Part shown: positions 7,581 to 15,657 of the stretch, piece after piece
Layout of the letters: the number at the start of each line of letters is the position of its first letter
How positions within the stretch are numbered: the first letter of the stretch is position 1
Assembly: GCF_004959765.1 (NCBI RefSeq)
Contig: NZ_SJZD01000001.1
Span: 372,001-436,000, forward strand
Source of the DNA: Flavobacterium sp. H122
Lineage (GTDB): Bacteria; Bacteroidota; Bacteroidia; Flavobacteriales; Flavobacteriaceae
DNA: 64,000 nucleotides
Reading direction: 5' to 3'
Notes under the pieces: generated by a model
What the model was told of the DNA's origin: nothing
Seen by the model: only the letters and a program-made list of their open reading frames with translations
Databases searched by the model: none
Position numbers and translations under genes: made by a program

Positions 7581-7645
7581 CAAGAAATATTTCTTGAAGC
7601 GAGCGAGCCGAAAATCGGATAAAGAGTAGGCAACCATTAAACTGT
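7581..7645 (+). promoter_or_regulatory. Leader with two palindromes
   Basis: The leader of the 7652 gene holds a perfect 16-base palindrome CAAGAAATATTTCTTG (7581-7596) and an 11-base one, CCGA-AAA-TCGG (7608-7618). The stretch 7608-7630 matches 28214-28236, upstream of the protein-glutaminase-like gene, at 20 of 23 positions. Function unknown; an operator or an RNA-level element is possible. Confidence 0.45.
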
Positions 7646-7651
7646 ATTGTT

Positions 7652-8338
7652 ATGAAAAAGATTACACTTTTAGTGGCCAGTATCTTCCTGGCGGGAAGTA
7701 TGGCCCACGCGTCAGAAAACCATGTTTTTTCTGACAACCATGGAAAAGGAAAAGAGAAAGGCTGGAAAGTAGATTACCGCGATGCGGATCCTATTAAGTT
7801 CGTGGAAAGAGGTATTGAGTTTTATGTATTCCCAACAGGTGAATTCGACTTCAATACACGTCCGGATGAAGGCTGTGAGACTGATTATTATTTCAAAGCT
7901 GCCGGAAGAAGAGGAACTGTTGTTATTGAAAAACACAGACCGGTGAACTATGGGGTAAAAATTGAAAGAGATGCCTTTGGCCGTGTACGCCGTGTAGGAA
8001 ATACGTTCATCAACTATGATGCTTTTGACAGGGTAAGCCGTATTGGTACTGTGTATATGCGCTACAATAGCTTTGCATTGTCCCAAATAGGTGGATTACG
8101 TATTGCTTACGATAGAAAAGGAAGAATCATTGACATATTTGGGGATGTAAAAGGATACAGATCCGGTCACTATTCTGACGGATACGACTATCCAAGAGGA
8201 AACGGAAACAATGATGATTATTATTACAGAAGTGAAAACAGAAATGACAGAGATGAAGACCGTGATAACCGCGACGACAGCTATTACTACCGTCAAAGCG
8301 ATAAAAACGTGAAAGAAGACACTTCCGTTAAAAGATAA
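7652..8338 (+). CDS. Secreted protein of unknown function with an RHS/YD-like strand repeat
   Basis: The 228-residue protein starts with a clear signal peptide (MKKITLLVASIFLAGSMAHA, cleaved about residue 20). Residues 35-85 hold a conserved-looking segment with FVERGIEFYVFPTGEFDFNT. Residues 95-160 carry repeated short beta motifs of the form D.FGRVRRVGNTFINYD, D.FDRVSRIGTVYMRY and YDRKGRIIDIFGDV, which recall YD repeats. The tail (about 170-228) is Asp/Arg/Tyr-rich and low in complexity (NNDDYYYRSENRNDRDEDRD). There is no T9SS domain, so it is probably periplasmic or surface associated. A sigma-54-like promoter and a strong terminator delimit it as a single gene. I know similar Flavobacteriia proteins only as hypothetical. 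Confidence 0.75.
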   Translation: MKKITLLVASIFLAGSMAHASENHVFSDNHGKGKEKGWKVDYRDADPIKFVERGIEFYVFPTGEFDFNTRPDEGCETDYYFKAAGRRGTVVIEKHRPVNYGVKIERDAFGRVRRVGNTFINYDAFDRVSRIGTVYMRYNSFALSQIGGLRIAYDRKGRIIDIFGDVKGYRSGHYSDGYDYPRGNGNNDDYYYRSENRNDRDEDRDNRDDSYYYRQSDKNVKEDTSVKR

Positions 8339-8381
8339 CGTTAGTTTAATCTCATATTAAAAAATAATTTATAGTGCCTAT

Positions 8382-8440
8382 AAATTAGGTTAGGTTGGTT
8401 TGTTTTTATACCCCCGGAAAATCTCCGGGGGTATATTTTT
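8382..8440. terminator. Strong terminator with the 24-base word
   Basis: The perfect 12-bp stem TATACCCCCGGA (8407-8418) and TCCGGGGGTATA (8424-8435), loop AAATC, is followed by a T run. It serves the plus gene ending at 8338 and can also act on the convergent minus-strand gene ending at 8467. The recurring word occupies 8382-8405 immediately before the stem. Confidence 0.9.
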
Positions 8441-8466
8441 TTATTTATATGATGTGGAAATAATTA

Positions 8467-8880
8467 TTAATGAGGCAGTTTTTCTTTTACCAGTCCGTAC
8501 ACAAACGTTCCTAACAAAGCACCAAACAAAACTACCGCTACAGCAGGAATTCCAGTTCCTAAAAGAATAAAGATAGGACCCGGGCAGGCGCCTACTAATG
8601 CCCAGCCTAAACCAAACATAAATCCGCCAACTATGTAACGGATTAGTCTTCTGTCTTTATCATGGATTTCAATAGGCTGGCCTTCAACGTCCTTCAATTC
8701 TTTTTTCTTTATGAATTTGATACCGCAGACACCTACAAACACGGCAACTCCAATAATTCCATACATATGGAACGACTGGAACATAAACATCTCATAAATA
8801 CGATACCATGAAATAGCCTCTGCCTTAGTTAAAGTAATTCCAAACAAAAGCCCTACTGCAAAAAATCTAAGTAATTTCAT
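8467..8880 (-). CDS. YeeE/YedE-type sulfur transporter, C-terminal subunit (DUF6691 family)
   Basis: A 137-residue integral membrane protein with about four membrane segments. It carries the conserved ACPGP motif (VGACPGPIFILLGTG) with the cysteine used for sulfur-compound relay in YeeE/TsuA-like thiosulfate transporters. It lies 2 bases downstream of its partner gene on the same strand; together the two make up the equivalent of a full-length YeeE. A signal-like N-terminus (MKLLRFFAVGLLFGITLTKAEA) is the first membrane segment. Thiosulfate or a related sulfane donor is the likely substrate by family. The expected beta-lactamase-fold or rhodanese partner genes are not next to it. Confidence 0.85.
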   Translation of the reverse strand: MKLLRFFAVGLLFGITLTKAEAISWYRIYEMFMFQSFHMYGIIGVAVFVGVCGIKFIKKKELKDVEGQPIEIHDKDRRLIRYIVGGFMFGLGWALVGACPGPIFILLGTGIPAVAVVLFGALLGTFVYGLVKEKLPH

Positions 8881-8882
8881 AG

Positions 8883-9440
8883 TTAAAAAATTAGAGGTAT
8901 TAAAAAATGCGCCATAACAAGCCCTCCTAAGAAAAACCCAATCACAGCAATCAATGAAGGTAACTGTAAATTACTTAAACCTGAAATTGCATGTCCAGAA
9001 GTGCAACCGCCTGCATAAGGCGTACCGAAACCAATTAAAAAACCACCAAGTAACAGTATAAACAATCCTTTTCCAGACAACATTGCTTCCATACTAAATA
9101 TTGTATCAGGAAGAAACTTACCGTTTGGAGCATCAATACCTATAGTTTGAAGGTTAGCTATTGTTTTAGGGTTTATATCAATCATATTGGTACCGCCTAA
9201 ATAATGATAAGCTATAAATCCACCTACAACAGAACCCAGCACTACCGCCAGATTCCATTTTTGTTCACGCCAGTCAAAATTAAAATATTGCGCCGTCTTC
9301 CTTCCACCGCTCATAGAACAAATTGTTCTCAAATTTGAAGACATTCCAAAAGTCTTACCCAGATACGTAAGTAAAAGCATTACCAGTCCGATTAACAATC
9401 CTGAAACGGACCAATGCCATGTGTTAGTAATAAATTCCAT
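8883..9440 (-). CDS. YeeE/YedE-type sulfur transporter, N-terminal subunit
   Basis: A 185-residue membrane protein with about five membrane segments and the hallmark GGCTSGHAISG motif near residue 143, preceded by GFGTPYA. This motif holds the first relay cysteine of the YeeE/YedE family. The gene is first in a two-gene unit with the DUF6691 protein and has its own -7 promoter element 17 bases before the start codon. The transport role is known for the family; the substrate here is inferred. An MCSMSGGRKTAQ-like loop (CSMSGGRK, near residue 42) is also conserved in this two-part form. Confidence 0.87.
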   Translation of the reverse strand: MEFITNTWHWSVSGLLIGLVMLLLTYLGKTFGMSSNLRTICSMSGGRKTAQYFNFDWREQKWNLAVVLGSVVGGFIAYHYLGGTNMIDINPKTIANLQTIGIDAPNGKFLPDTIFSMEAMLSGKGLFILLLGGFLIGFGTPYAGGCTSGHAISGLSNLQLPSLIAVIGFFLGGLVMAHFLIPLIF

Positions 9441-9456
9441 CTAGCATTTTTTTTTG

Positions 9457-9464
9457 CAAAAATA
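9457..9464 (-). promoter_or_regulatory. Bacteroidota -7 element for the sulfur transporter pair
   Basis: TATTTTTG followed by C on the minus strand, 17 bases before the start codon at 9440. No -33 TTTG at standard spacing is evident. Confidence 0.45.
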
Positions 9465-9500
9465 ACATATTACAATTATAATAAAATTGTAACTGTATAA

Positions 9501-9529
9501 AAAGAAAAAAGCACCTCAAATGAGGTGCT
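9501..9529 (-). terminator. Orphan terminator-like hairpin
   Basis: AGCACCTCA (9510-9518) and TGAGGTGCT (9521-9529) form a tight hairpin with an A run on the left, so it would act on the minus strand. No minus-strand gene ends here; the next upstream minus gene (rocD) has its own terminator. It may stop antisense readthrough or be a relic. Confidence 0.5.
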
Positions 9530-9686
9530 CTTATTCGAAATTTAGATAAACTTTTTTATTAACCCAACCAATATAATGAAAAAAGAAATATCGTAAAATT
9601 TCAAGTTTAGAACCTGAAACCAAATTTCGGTACAAATTTAAGGCTATAAAAATGAATTTTCCAAGTATCATAGCAACTTTCTTCTA

Positions 9687-9716
9687 TTTTGTAATCAAAT
9701 TTTGTCATTATATTTG
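9687..9716 (+). promoter_or_regulatory. Bacteroidota promoter (-33/-7) for the 9733 lipoprotein
   Basis: TTTTG at 9687-9691 and TATATTTG at 9709-9716 are separated by 17 bases, fitting the TTTG-N17-23-TAnnTTTG pattern. The promoter lies inside the longest open frame, which argues that translation starts at 9733 and not at 9652. Confidence 0.65.
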
Positions 9717-9732
9717 CCCAAACTATTCAAAA

Positions 9733-10188
9733 ATGAAAAAACTAAACATTTCAGTACTTATAATCATGTTTTTTTTAAGCTCTTGTATAAGTACCAAAAA
9801 CACTATCAGAAATATTGACAACAGTATTGCGGGACCTGGACTGAATCAAGCTCTGAACAGTTTTATTATTACAAAAAAAGCATCCGATAAAAAATATGCT
9901 TTTACTGAATATTATCCGGTAAATGTTGGTTTTACTTCAATTGAGGATGGGGAAAAAAACGAAAAAAGATATCTCAACGCATTGGCCGGACCTAACGGAG
10001 AAAAAATCACATATACATTAATTGAATCATGTTGTCCTTTTCCAACAACCAGAACTGACATGGGGGCTGGTATGCTGGATATTTATGAAATTACTTATAA
10101 CGGACTTAACAAACCAATTCGTATTTATCTAAATAAGTTTGAAAGAGGAGAATTGATGATTCCTGTTGGTTTTACTGCAAAAAAATAA
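9733..10188 (+). CDS. Small lipoprotein of unknown function
   Basis: I chose the start at 9733 because it gives a clean lipoprotein signal (MKKLNISVLIIMFFLSSC, lipobox LSSC with Cys18) and lies 17 bases after a -7 promoter element; the open frame itself extends back to 9652. The mature protein is about 133 residues with no family I recognise. It contains a region with EYYPVNVGFTSIEDGEKNEKRYLNALAGPNG and CCPFPTTRTDMGAGMLDIYEITYNG, which looks like a compact beta-rich domain. A similar fold is seen in 2-dehydro-3-deoxyphosphooctonate aldolase-labelled Bacteroidota lipoproteins, a label I regard as unsupported. It ends at a shared bidirectional terminator. Confidence 0.75.
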   Translation: MKKLNISVLIIMFFLSSCISTKNTIRNIDNSIAGPGLNQALNSFIITKKASDKKYAFTEYYPVNVGFTSIEDGEKNEKRYLNALAGPNGEKITYTLIESCCPFPTTRTDMGAGMLDIYEITYNGLNKPIRIYLNKFERGELMIPVGFTAKK

Positions 10189-10190
10189 AA

Positions 10191-10227
10191 AAACACACTG
10201 CTTTTAAGGTTTAAAAGCAGTGTGTTT
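10191..10227. terminator. Bidirectional terminator between convergent genes
   Basis: A perfect 17-bp stem (10191-10207 with 10211-10227) with loop GGT, A-rich on the left and T-rich on the right. It lies between the lipoprotein gene and rocD, which converge. Confidence 0.9.
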
Positions 10228-10233
10228 GCAATT

Positions 10234-11478
10234 TTATTTTTCAAATTCCTTTAAAGTAGAAATTATTATAGAGATACAGTCTTTTAACTGCTCTTCATTC
10301 ATTACCAATGGTGGTGCAAAACGGATGATGTTTCCGTGGGTAGGTTTAGCCAGTAAACCATTTTCGGCCAACTTCATACAGATATTCCAAGCCGTATCGC
10401 TTTCTTCTGTGTCATTGATTACAATTGCATTTAGTAATCCTTTACCACGAACTAAAGTCGCAATGTTTGAAGTTTCAATGTATTTCGCGATTTCACTTCT
10501 GAAAATCTGACCTAAACGCTCCGAATTTTCTGCTAATTTTTCATCCTTAACAACTTCCAGTGCTTCGATTGCCACAGCCGCAGCAACAGGATTTCCACCA
10601 AAAGTAGAACCGTGCTGTCCCGGTTTGATAACATTCATAATGGCATCATTTGCTAAAACAGCAGATACCGGATAAGCGCCGCCAGACAAAGCTTTGCCCA
10701 GAATTAAAATATCCGGCTGTATATTTTCATGATGCACTGCCAGTAATTTACCTGTACGGGCAATTCCTGTCTGAACCTCATCAGCGATGAATAACACATT
10801 ATGCTTTTCACATAATGCTTTTGCTTTTGCCAAGTATCCTTCAGACGGCACATAAACACCTGCTTCACCTTGAATTGGCTCTACAAGGAAACCTGCAATA
10901 TTAGGAGATGATGCAATTGCTTTTTCCAAAGCTTCTATATCATCATAAGCGATTTTGATAAATCCTGCGGTATATGGTCCAAAGTTTTTACGTGCATTTT
11001 CATCATTAGAGAATGAAATGATTGTAGTTGTTCTTCCGTGGAAGTTATTTTCACAAACGATGATCTGCGCTTCGTTTTCGTTAATTCCTTTTTTCTCGTA
11101 AGCCCATTTTCTGCAAAGTTTCAAAGCGGTTTCTACTGCTTCGGCACCTGTATTCATTGGCAATACTTTATCAAAACCAAAATAATTGGTGATGTATTGC
11201 TCGTAAGCTCCTAATTTATCATTGTAAAATGCTCTTGAAGTCAATGTTAACGTTTGAGCCTGTTTAACCATAGCACCTACGATACGTGGGTGACAATGCC
11301 CCTGATTTACTGCCGAATAAGCTGACAGGAAATCGTAATATTTTTTTCCTTCTACATCCCACACGTATACACCTTCCCCTTTATTCAATACCACCGGTAA
11401 CGGATGGTAATTATGTGCCCCGTGTTTGTCTTCTAATGCAATGGCTTCTGCTGAACTTAATTTTTCTAAAACTGCCAT
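10234..11478 (-). CDS. rocD: Ornithine--oxo-acid transaminase
   Basis: A 414-residue class III PLP-dependent aminotransferase that converts ornithine and 2-oxoglutarate to glutamate 5-semialdehyde and glutamate. Family landmarks are [22 protein letters not shown] near the N-terminus, [17 protein letters not shown], the aromatic [12 protein letters not shown] region, the [15 protein letters not shown] aspartate stretch that binds the pyridine ring, and the PLP lysine in [16 protein letters not shown]. The length is normal for the family, and the stop lies just behind the shared terminator. It is a single gene with no arginine-catabolism genes beside it. N-acetylornithine or GABA aminotransferase are less likely alternatives given the [14 protein letters not shown] signature. 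Confidence 0.93.
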   Translation of the reverse strand: MAVLEKLSSAEAIALEDKHGAHNYHPLPVVLNKGEGVYVWDVEGKKYYDFLSAYSAVNQGHCHPRIVGAMVKQAQTLTLTSRAFYNDKLGAYEQYITNYFGFDKVLPMNTGAEAVETALKLCRKWAYEKKGINENEAQIIVCENNFHGRTTTIISFSNDENARKNFGPYTAGFIKIAYDDIEALEKAIASSPNIAGFLVEPIQGEAGVYVPSEGYLAKAKALCEKHNVLFIADEVQTGIARTGKLLAVHHENIQPDILILGKALSGGAYPVSAVLANDAIMNVIKPGQHGSTFGGNPVAAAVAIEALEVVKDEKLAENSERLGQIFRSEIAKYIETSNIATLVRGKGLLNAIVINDTEESDTAWNICMKLAENGLLAKPTHGNIIRFAPPLVMNEEQLKDCISIIISTLKEFEK

Positions 11479-11578
11479 GATAATAATTTGTTATTGATTG
11501 GTAAAATCGCAATTCCTTCTTACGGAGAGAAATCATCCTAAATATGTTACAAATTTATAAATTAAACTTCAAGAAAAA

Positions 11579-12037
11579 TTACTTCTTGAGTTGAGATTTG
11601 ATATCCTCCAAAAGCTTGATCTGCATTTCCTGAATTTTAAGCATTTCCTGATGCTGATGTTCTAAAATATGGTCTAATTTTCTTTGAAGAATCCTTATTT
11701 CCTGTTCCGCCTTTAAATTGATCTGAAAATCTTTTTTAGCCCGTTCCCTGTCTTTCTCTTCCTGACGGTTTTGACTCATCATAATAATAGGAGCCTGTAA
11801 AGCCGCAATACAGGATAATATAAGATTTAAAAGAATAAAAGGGTACGGGTCAAAACCATCATTCAATAAAAAATAGGCATTGAAAATTATCCATACCAGT
11901 AAAAAAAACAAAAATGACAGAATAAAAGTCCAGCTTCCGCCAAAGTCTGCTACTCTATCAGCTACCCTTTGACCAAAAGTTCTTTTATCTTCCTTTTCCT
12001 CAAGTTCGGCTATACTTTTAATTTCTTTATTAGTCAT
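11579..12037 (-). CDS. DUF1003 membrane protein
   Basis: A 152-residue protein of the DUF1003 family. The diagnostic stretch is RVADFGGSWTFILSFLFFLLVWIIFNAYF, followed by DPYPFILLNLILSCIAALQAPIIMMSQNRQ, which gives two membrane helices. After these the chain reads EEKDRERAKKDFQINLKAEQEIRILQRKLDHIL, a predicted coiled coil to the C-terminus. The biochemical role of the family is not established. The gene stands alone on the minus strand, divergent from the PhoX-like gene. Confidence 0.9.
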   Translation of the reverse strand: MTNKEIKSIAELEEKEDKRTFGQRVADRVADFGGSWTFILSFLFFLLVWIIFNAYFLLNDGFDPYPFILLNLILSCIAALQAPIIMMSQNRQEEKDRERAKKDFQINLKAEQEIRILQRKLDHILEHQHQEMLKIQEMQIKLLEDIKSQLKK

Positions 12038-12249
12038 AATGAATACTAATTTTTGAATTGACAGAATATTAACTCAAAAATACAAATTAGATATTCTAAA
12101 AACTAAATTAAATCGGGCAGAAGTTATAATCCAATAAATTAATGGTAACCAAATATAAATCTAACACAAAAAACACATTCTGTTATTTTGTTAACATTTT
12201 CTTACAATTTTAAAAATATTGTGATTAAAGTTTCATAACACTAAGGCTA

Positions 12250-12257
12250 TATGTTTG
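12250..12257 (+). promoter_or_regulatory. Bacteroidota -7 element for the PhoX-like gene
   Basis: TATGTTTG followed by CACC lies 23 bases before the ATG at 12281. It overlaps the first codons of the longest open frame (ATG at 12251), so the upstream ATG is probably not used. Confidence 0.55.
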
Positions 12258-12280
12258 CACCGCAATCAAAATTAACTGTA

Positions 12281-13717
12281 ATGAAAATTTCAAAAACTTT
12301 GTTGAGTGCGGCTTTATTAGGATCGTTTATTGCCTGCAACTCTGATGATGACAAAAATGAGTCAAACCCAGTAGTATTAAAAAACCATTCAAAAACACCT
12401 GTTTTAATTAGTAAAAAAGCGGGGTTTGAAAATCTGGAAATCTACTCTATTCTTAGTTCAGAGGATAAATTAGCTGAATCTCCGGATTTTGTTTATGGCT
12501 CTATGGCTGATGGAAACGGTTTATTAAAAAATCCTGACGGTACTTTTTCACTAATGAATAATATCGAAGCACATTATTCTGTGGCACGTATAACATTTGA
12601 CAAAACATTTAAACCGGTAAAAGGAGAATATGTATTAAATGCTGCAGGTACTGCTAATACGGCAATGTGCTCAGGTACACTTGTAACACCGGAAGAACAC
12701 GGGTTTGGGCCGTTATTTTTATCAGGCGGTGAGTGGGACGGTAACTCTAAAAACGTCTTTGCTACAAATCCTTTTAAAAATACTGCAGAAGCAGGAACAG
12801 GAAAAACATTACCTGCATTAGGACAATGGGATGTCGAAAATGCGGTACCTCTTGGAAAAGATGCGTACAGCAACAAAACTGTTGTTTTAATCGGGGACGA
12901 TTATGCTGACAACTTTACTCCTAAAGGCCAGTTAGGAATGTATGTGGGCAACCGCGGCGATTTGGAAGGCGGTAAATTATACGGTTTAAAAGTCAATAAT
13001 TCAGCGATAAAATTTGAGATGGATATGGCTGAAGGAACTTCTTACGATATTTCTTTTGTTGAATATACAGAAAAAACATATAACGAAATAGAAGCAGAAT
13101 CTGCAACAAAAGGAATCATGGGATTCTCAAGAGTAGAAGATATAGATTACAGAAAAGGATCTTCTAGTAACAATCGTGAATTCTATTTTGCGGTTACTGG
13201 TAGAAAAAAGAATGATCTTATAGGTAAAGGAACTATTTATGGTAGAATTTATAAAGTAGTATTAGACGAAAACAATCCTTTAAAAGGAAAAATTACTTGT
13301 GTTCTAGATGGAGATAAATTAGATGGAAAAGCGAAACAATTTCATAGTCCTGACAATGTAGTAGCAACTAAAGATTATTTATACATCTTAGAAGATCCAA
13401 ACGGATACCCAGATACAGTTGATAAATCTCACAACGCTTATGTGTACCAATATAATTTAAAAACTGGCGCGTTAAAAGTTGTTCTTGAATGTGATCAAGA
13501 AACAGCACAAAGTAAAGGATACGGGACTAAATCAGTAGCATGGGAATTTACAGGTATGGTAGATGTGTCTGACAAAATTGGTGTAGAAGGTTCTTTCTTA
13601 CTTATCACACAAAACCACGGATGGAATAACGATAATTTCTACGATCCAAAAGCAGTAACCTCAACAACTTATAAAGAAGGAAGTACATTATATTTAATCA
13701 AAGGACTGAAAAGATAA
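12281..13717 (+). CDS. PhoX/DUF839-like lipoprotein (probable beta-propeller)
   Basis: With the start at 12281 the protein has 478 residues and a lipoprotein signal (MKISKTLLSAALLGSFIAC, lipobox FIAC). The upstream ATG at 12251 would place a -7 promoter element inside the gene. The body resembles the DUF839/PhoX family: a GTNTAMCSGTLVTPEEHG-like segment (here GTANTAMCSGTLVTPEEHG), GDDYADNFTPKGQLGMYVGNRGD, SRVEDIDYRKG and FHSPDNVVATKDYLYILEDPNG. PhoX enzymes are calcium- and iron-dependent phosphatases, but I cannot confirm all metal ligands and phosphatase activity is uncertain. The stop codon directly touches the start of the di-haem peroxidase-like gene, so the two form an operon. Confidence 0.65.
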   Translation: MKISKTLLSAALLGSFIACNSDDDKNESNPVVLKNHSKTPVLISKKAGFENLEIYSILSSEDKLAESPDFVYGSMADGNGLLKNPDGTFSLMNNIEAHYSVARITFDKTFKPVKGEYVLNAAGTANTAMCSGTLVTPEEHGFGPLFLSGGEWDGNSKNVFATNPFKNTAEAGTGKTLPALGQWDVENAVPLGKDAYSNKTVVLIGDDYADNFTPKGQLGMYVGNRGDLEGGKLYGLKVNNSAIKFEMDMAEGTSYDISFVEYTEKTYNEIEAESATKGIMGFSRVEDIDYRKGSSSNNREFYFAVTGRKKNDLIGKGTIYGRIYKVVLDENNPLKGKITCVLDGDKLDGKAKQFHSPDNVVATKDYLYILEDPNGYPDTVDKSHNAYVYQYNLKTGALKVVLECDQETAQSKGYGTKSVAWEFTGMVDVSDKIGVEGSFLLITQNHGWNNDNFYDPKAVTSTTYKEGSTLYLIKGLKR

Positions 13718-15493
13718 ATGAAAAACGTTTTAAGTTTAGTAAAAAAGGCTATTGTTTTAAATAGCCTTTTACTACTTACATTAGGCTGTAAAAATGAAAA
13801 GGCTTACGAATCGAGAGAAACTTTTATGCAGCTTGAGAAAGAATACAAAAAATATTTAGAAAATTCCGCTTTAGCTCTCGATAAGATTAATGCTGGAACT
13901 TCAATAAAGGAAATGAAAAGTCTTTATAAAGAAGCGAAAAAACAATTTAAACTGGCAGAACCTATTTTAGCTTTTATAGACGACAGTAATTATAAAGCTA
14001 TAAACCAACCTAACATAATTAAAGTAAACGAAGAAGATGCTACCAATATAAGAATTAGCAATCCTTTTGGTTTTCAAGTATTGGAAGAAATCATTCACAG
14101 TTCAAAGCCAGATTACGAGCAAATTCAAAAAGAGGCAAAATTAACTTCCGGCAGACTTAAGCTTTTAAAAAATAACGGTTCCTTGTCACAATTAGGAAAC
14201 CATCATATTCTTTGGATAATTCGTGATGCAATTAACAGAGTGGCATTAAAAGGGATAACGGGCTTTGACAGCACTGTGGCATTAACTTCATTGGAAGACA
14301 GCAAAAATGTTTATGAGTCCATTAAAAAAATACTTACCATTTTTGAAGCGTCTTTTACAGACAAACAACTTTATAAAGATTGGATTACAGAAATTGAAAC
14401 TTCTCAAAAATTGCTGCAAACTGATTTTAATAAGTTTGACAGATATAATTTTATAAAGAACCACACTCATAAAAGTCTGGGAATTTGGAACAAAACTGTA
14501 AAAGACTGGAAGATAAAATTTGAAATAAAACAGGCTCTTAATTACAATATTATATCGCTTTTTGACAAAAACACCTTTAATACAGGACATTTTACAGATC
14601 AGGATGAACCTGATAACAGTGATAAAATCAGTCTCGGTAAACAATTATTTAATGATGAGAAACTGTCTGATTCCAAAACTATGAGCTGTGCTACCTGTCA
14701 TAAACCCGAACTGGCATTTACAGACGGAAAGAAGAAATCAACAGAAACAGGACGCAACTCACCTACTCTATTGTACGCCGGACTTCAAAAAGGCTTTTTT
14801 TATGATAACAGAACAGGCGGATTGGAAGGACAAATAGTTGACGTAATTAACAATCCCAAAGAATTTCACAGTTCCTTGGACAAAATTGCTGACTATGTAA
14901 AAAAATCAGATATCTATCCGGCTTTATTTCAAAAGGTATTCAAACAATCTCCTGCCGATTACAGCATAAGAAGTGCTATTGCAGCCTATATTTTGTCTTT
15001 AAATCCTTTTAACTCAAAATTTGACAGAAATATTTCCAACAAAGAAAATACTTTAACGCAAAGTGAAATTAACGGCTTTAGCCTATTTATGGGCAAAGCC
15101 AAATGTGCTACCTGTCATTTTGCACCGCTTTTCAATGGAACTGTCCCTGGAAGTTATCGTGAATCTGAAATGGAACTGATTGGTGTTCCTGAATCTAAGA
15201 GCAAAACAAACCCTAAAATTGATTCTGATTTAGGTCGATTTGAAGTTTTTAAAACGGAGAATAGAAAATATTTTTTTAAAACACCAACACTTCGCAATAT
15301 TGCCAAAACAGCTCCATACATGCACAATGGCGTATATACCACTTTGGAGGAGGTCATCGATTTTTATAATTCAGGAGGCGGCAACGGATTAGGCTTACAG
15401 CTCGAATTTCAGACCTTGCCATTTAATAATTTAAGTTTAACTGACAAAGAAAAATCCGACTTAGTTGCGTTTATGAAAACCTTAAGTGATTAA
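13718..15493 (+). CDS. Di-haem cytochrome c peroxidase/MauG-family lipoprotein
   Basis: A 591-residue lipoprotein (LLTLGCKNEK lipobox near residue 24). Residues ~30-280 are a helical, lysine-rich region not typical of the plain peroxidase; its HHILWIIRDAINR segment and size recall imelysin-type domains, but this is tentative. The C-terminal ~310 residues are a CCP/MauG domain with two haem-binding motifs, CATCH at residues 324-328 and 463-467. The companion motifs FTDGKK, GRNSPTLLYAG and FKTPTLRNIAKTAPYMHNG hold the usual haem-contact residues. It starts immediately after the PhoX-like gene with no spacer, suggesting coupled translation and a shared envelope function. Electron donor and substrate are unknown. 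Confidence 0.9.
   Translation: MKNVLSLVKKAIVLNSLLLLTLGCKNEKAYESRETFMQLEKEYKKYLENSALALDKINAGTSIKEMKSLYKEAKKQFKLAEPILAFIDDSNYKAINQPNIIKVNEEDATNIRISNPFGFQVLEEIIHSSKPDYEQIQKEAKLTSGRLKLLKNNGSLSQLGNHHILWIIRDAINRVALKGITGFDSTVALTSLEDSKNVYESIKKILTIFEASFTDKQLYKDWITEIETSQKLLQTDFNKFDRYNFIKNHTHKSLGIWNKTVKDWKIKFEIKQALNYNIISLFDKNTFNTGHFTDQDEPDNSDKISLGKQLFNDEKLSDSKTMSCATCHKPELAFTDGKKKSTETGRNSPTLLYAGLQKGFFYDNRTGGLEGQIVDVINNPKEFHSSLDKIADYVKKSDIYPALFQKVFKQSPADYSIRSAIAAYILSLNPFNSKFDRNISNKENTLTQSEINGFSLFMGKAKCATCHFAPLFNGTVPGSYRESEMELIGVPESKSKTNPKIDSDLGRFEVFKTENRKYFFKTPTLRNIAKTAPYMHNGVYTTLEEVIDFYNSGGGNGLGLQLEFQTLPFNNLSLTDKEKSDLVAFMKTLSD
13743..13777 (+). terminator. Terminator-like hairpin inside the peroxidase signal-peptide codons
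   Basis: AAAAGGCTATT (13743-13753) and AATAGCCTTTT (13760-13770) form an 11-bp stem with loop GTTTTA, ending in a T-rich stretch. It lies 26 bases behind the PhoX-like stop codon, at codons 9-18 of the next gene. It could stop part of the transcripts and lower expression of the second gene. Confidence 0.5.
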
Positions 15494-15519
15494 TTATTAT
15501 TAGATAAAATGTGTGTGTG

Positions 15520-15573
15520 TTACCCGGTGATTGATTATGTTTATAAAGTCGCCGGGTTAATTTTATTTTTTAC
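15520..15573 (+). terminator. Terminator after the peroxidase gene
   Basis: TTACCCGGTGA (15520-15530) pairs imperfectly with TCGCCGGGTTAA (15549-15560), followed by a T-rich tract. A second small hairpin CCCGG-CTAA-CCGGG is at 15611-15624, nearer the convergent minus-strand gene. Confidence 0.6.
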
Positions 15574-15657
15574 ACAGTCTGAATAAAACAACTTGATGAT
15601 AATCACCCTCCCCGGCTAACCGGGTCTTCATAGATTTGCTTAAAAAAACTTGATAAG

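Noticed and set aside
8096..8296. Minus-strand frame rich in Val/Ile opposite the 7652 gene
   Set aside because: It is the shadow of the low-complexity Asp/Arg/Tyr tail; no start context, promoter or terminator supports it.
9652..9732. Longer start for the 9733 lipoprotein
   Set aside because: The -33/-7 promoter lies inside this stretch and the lipoprotein signal begins at 9733.
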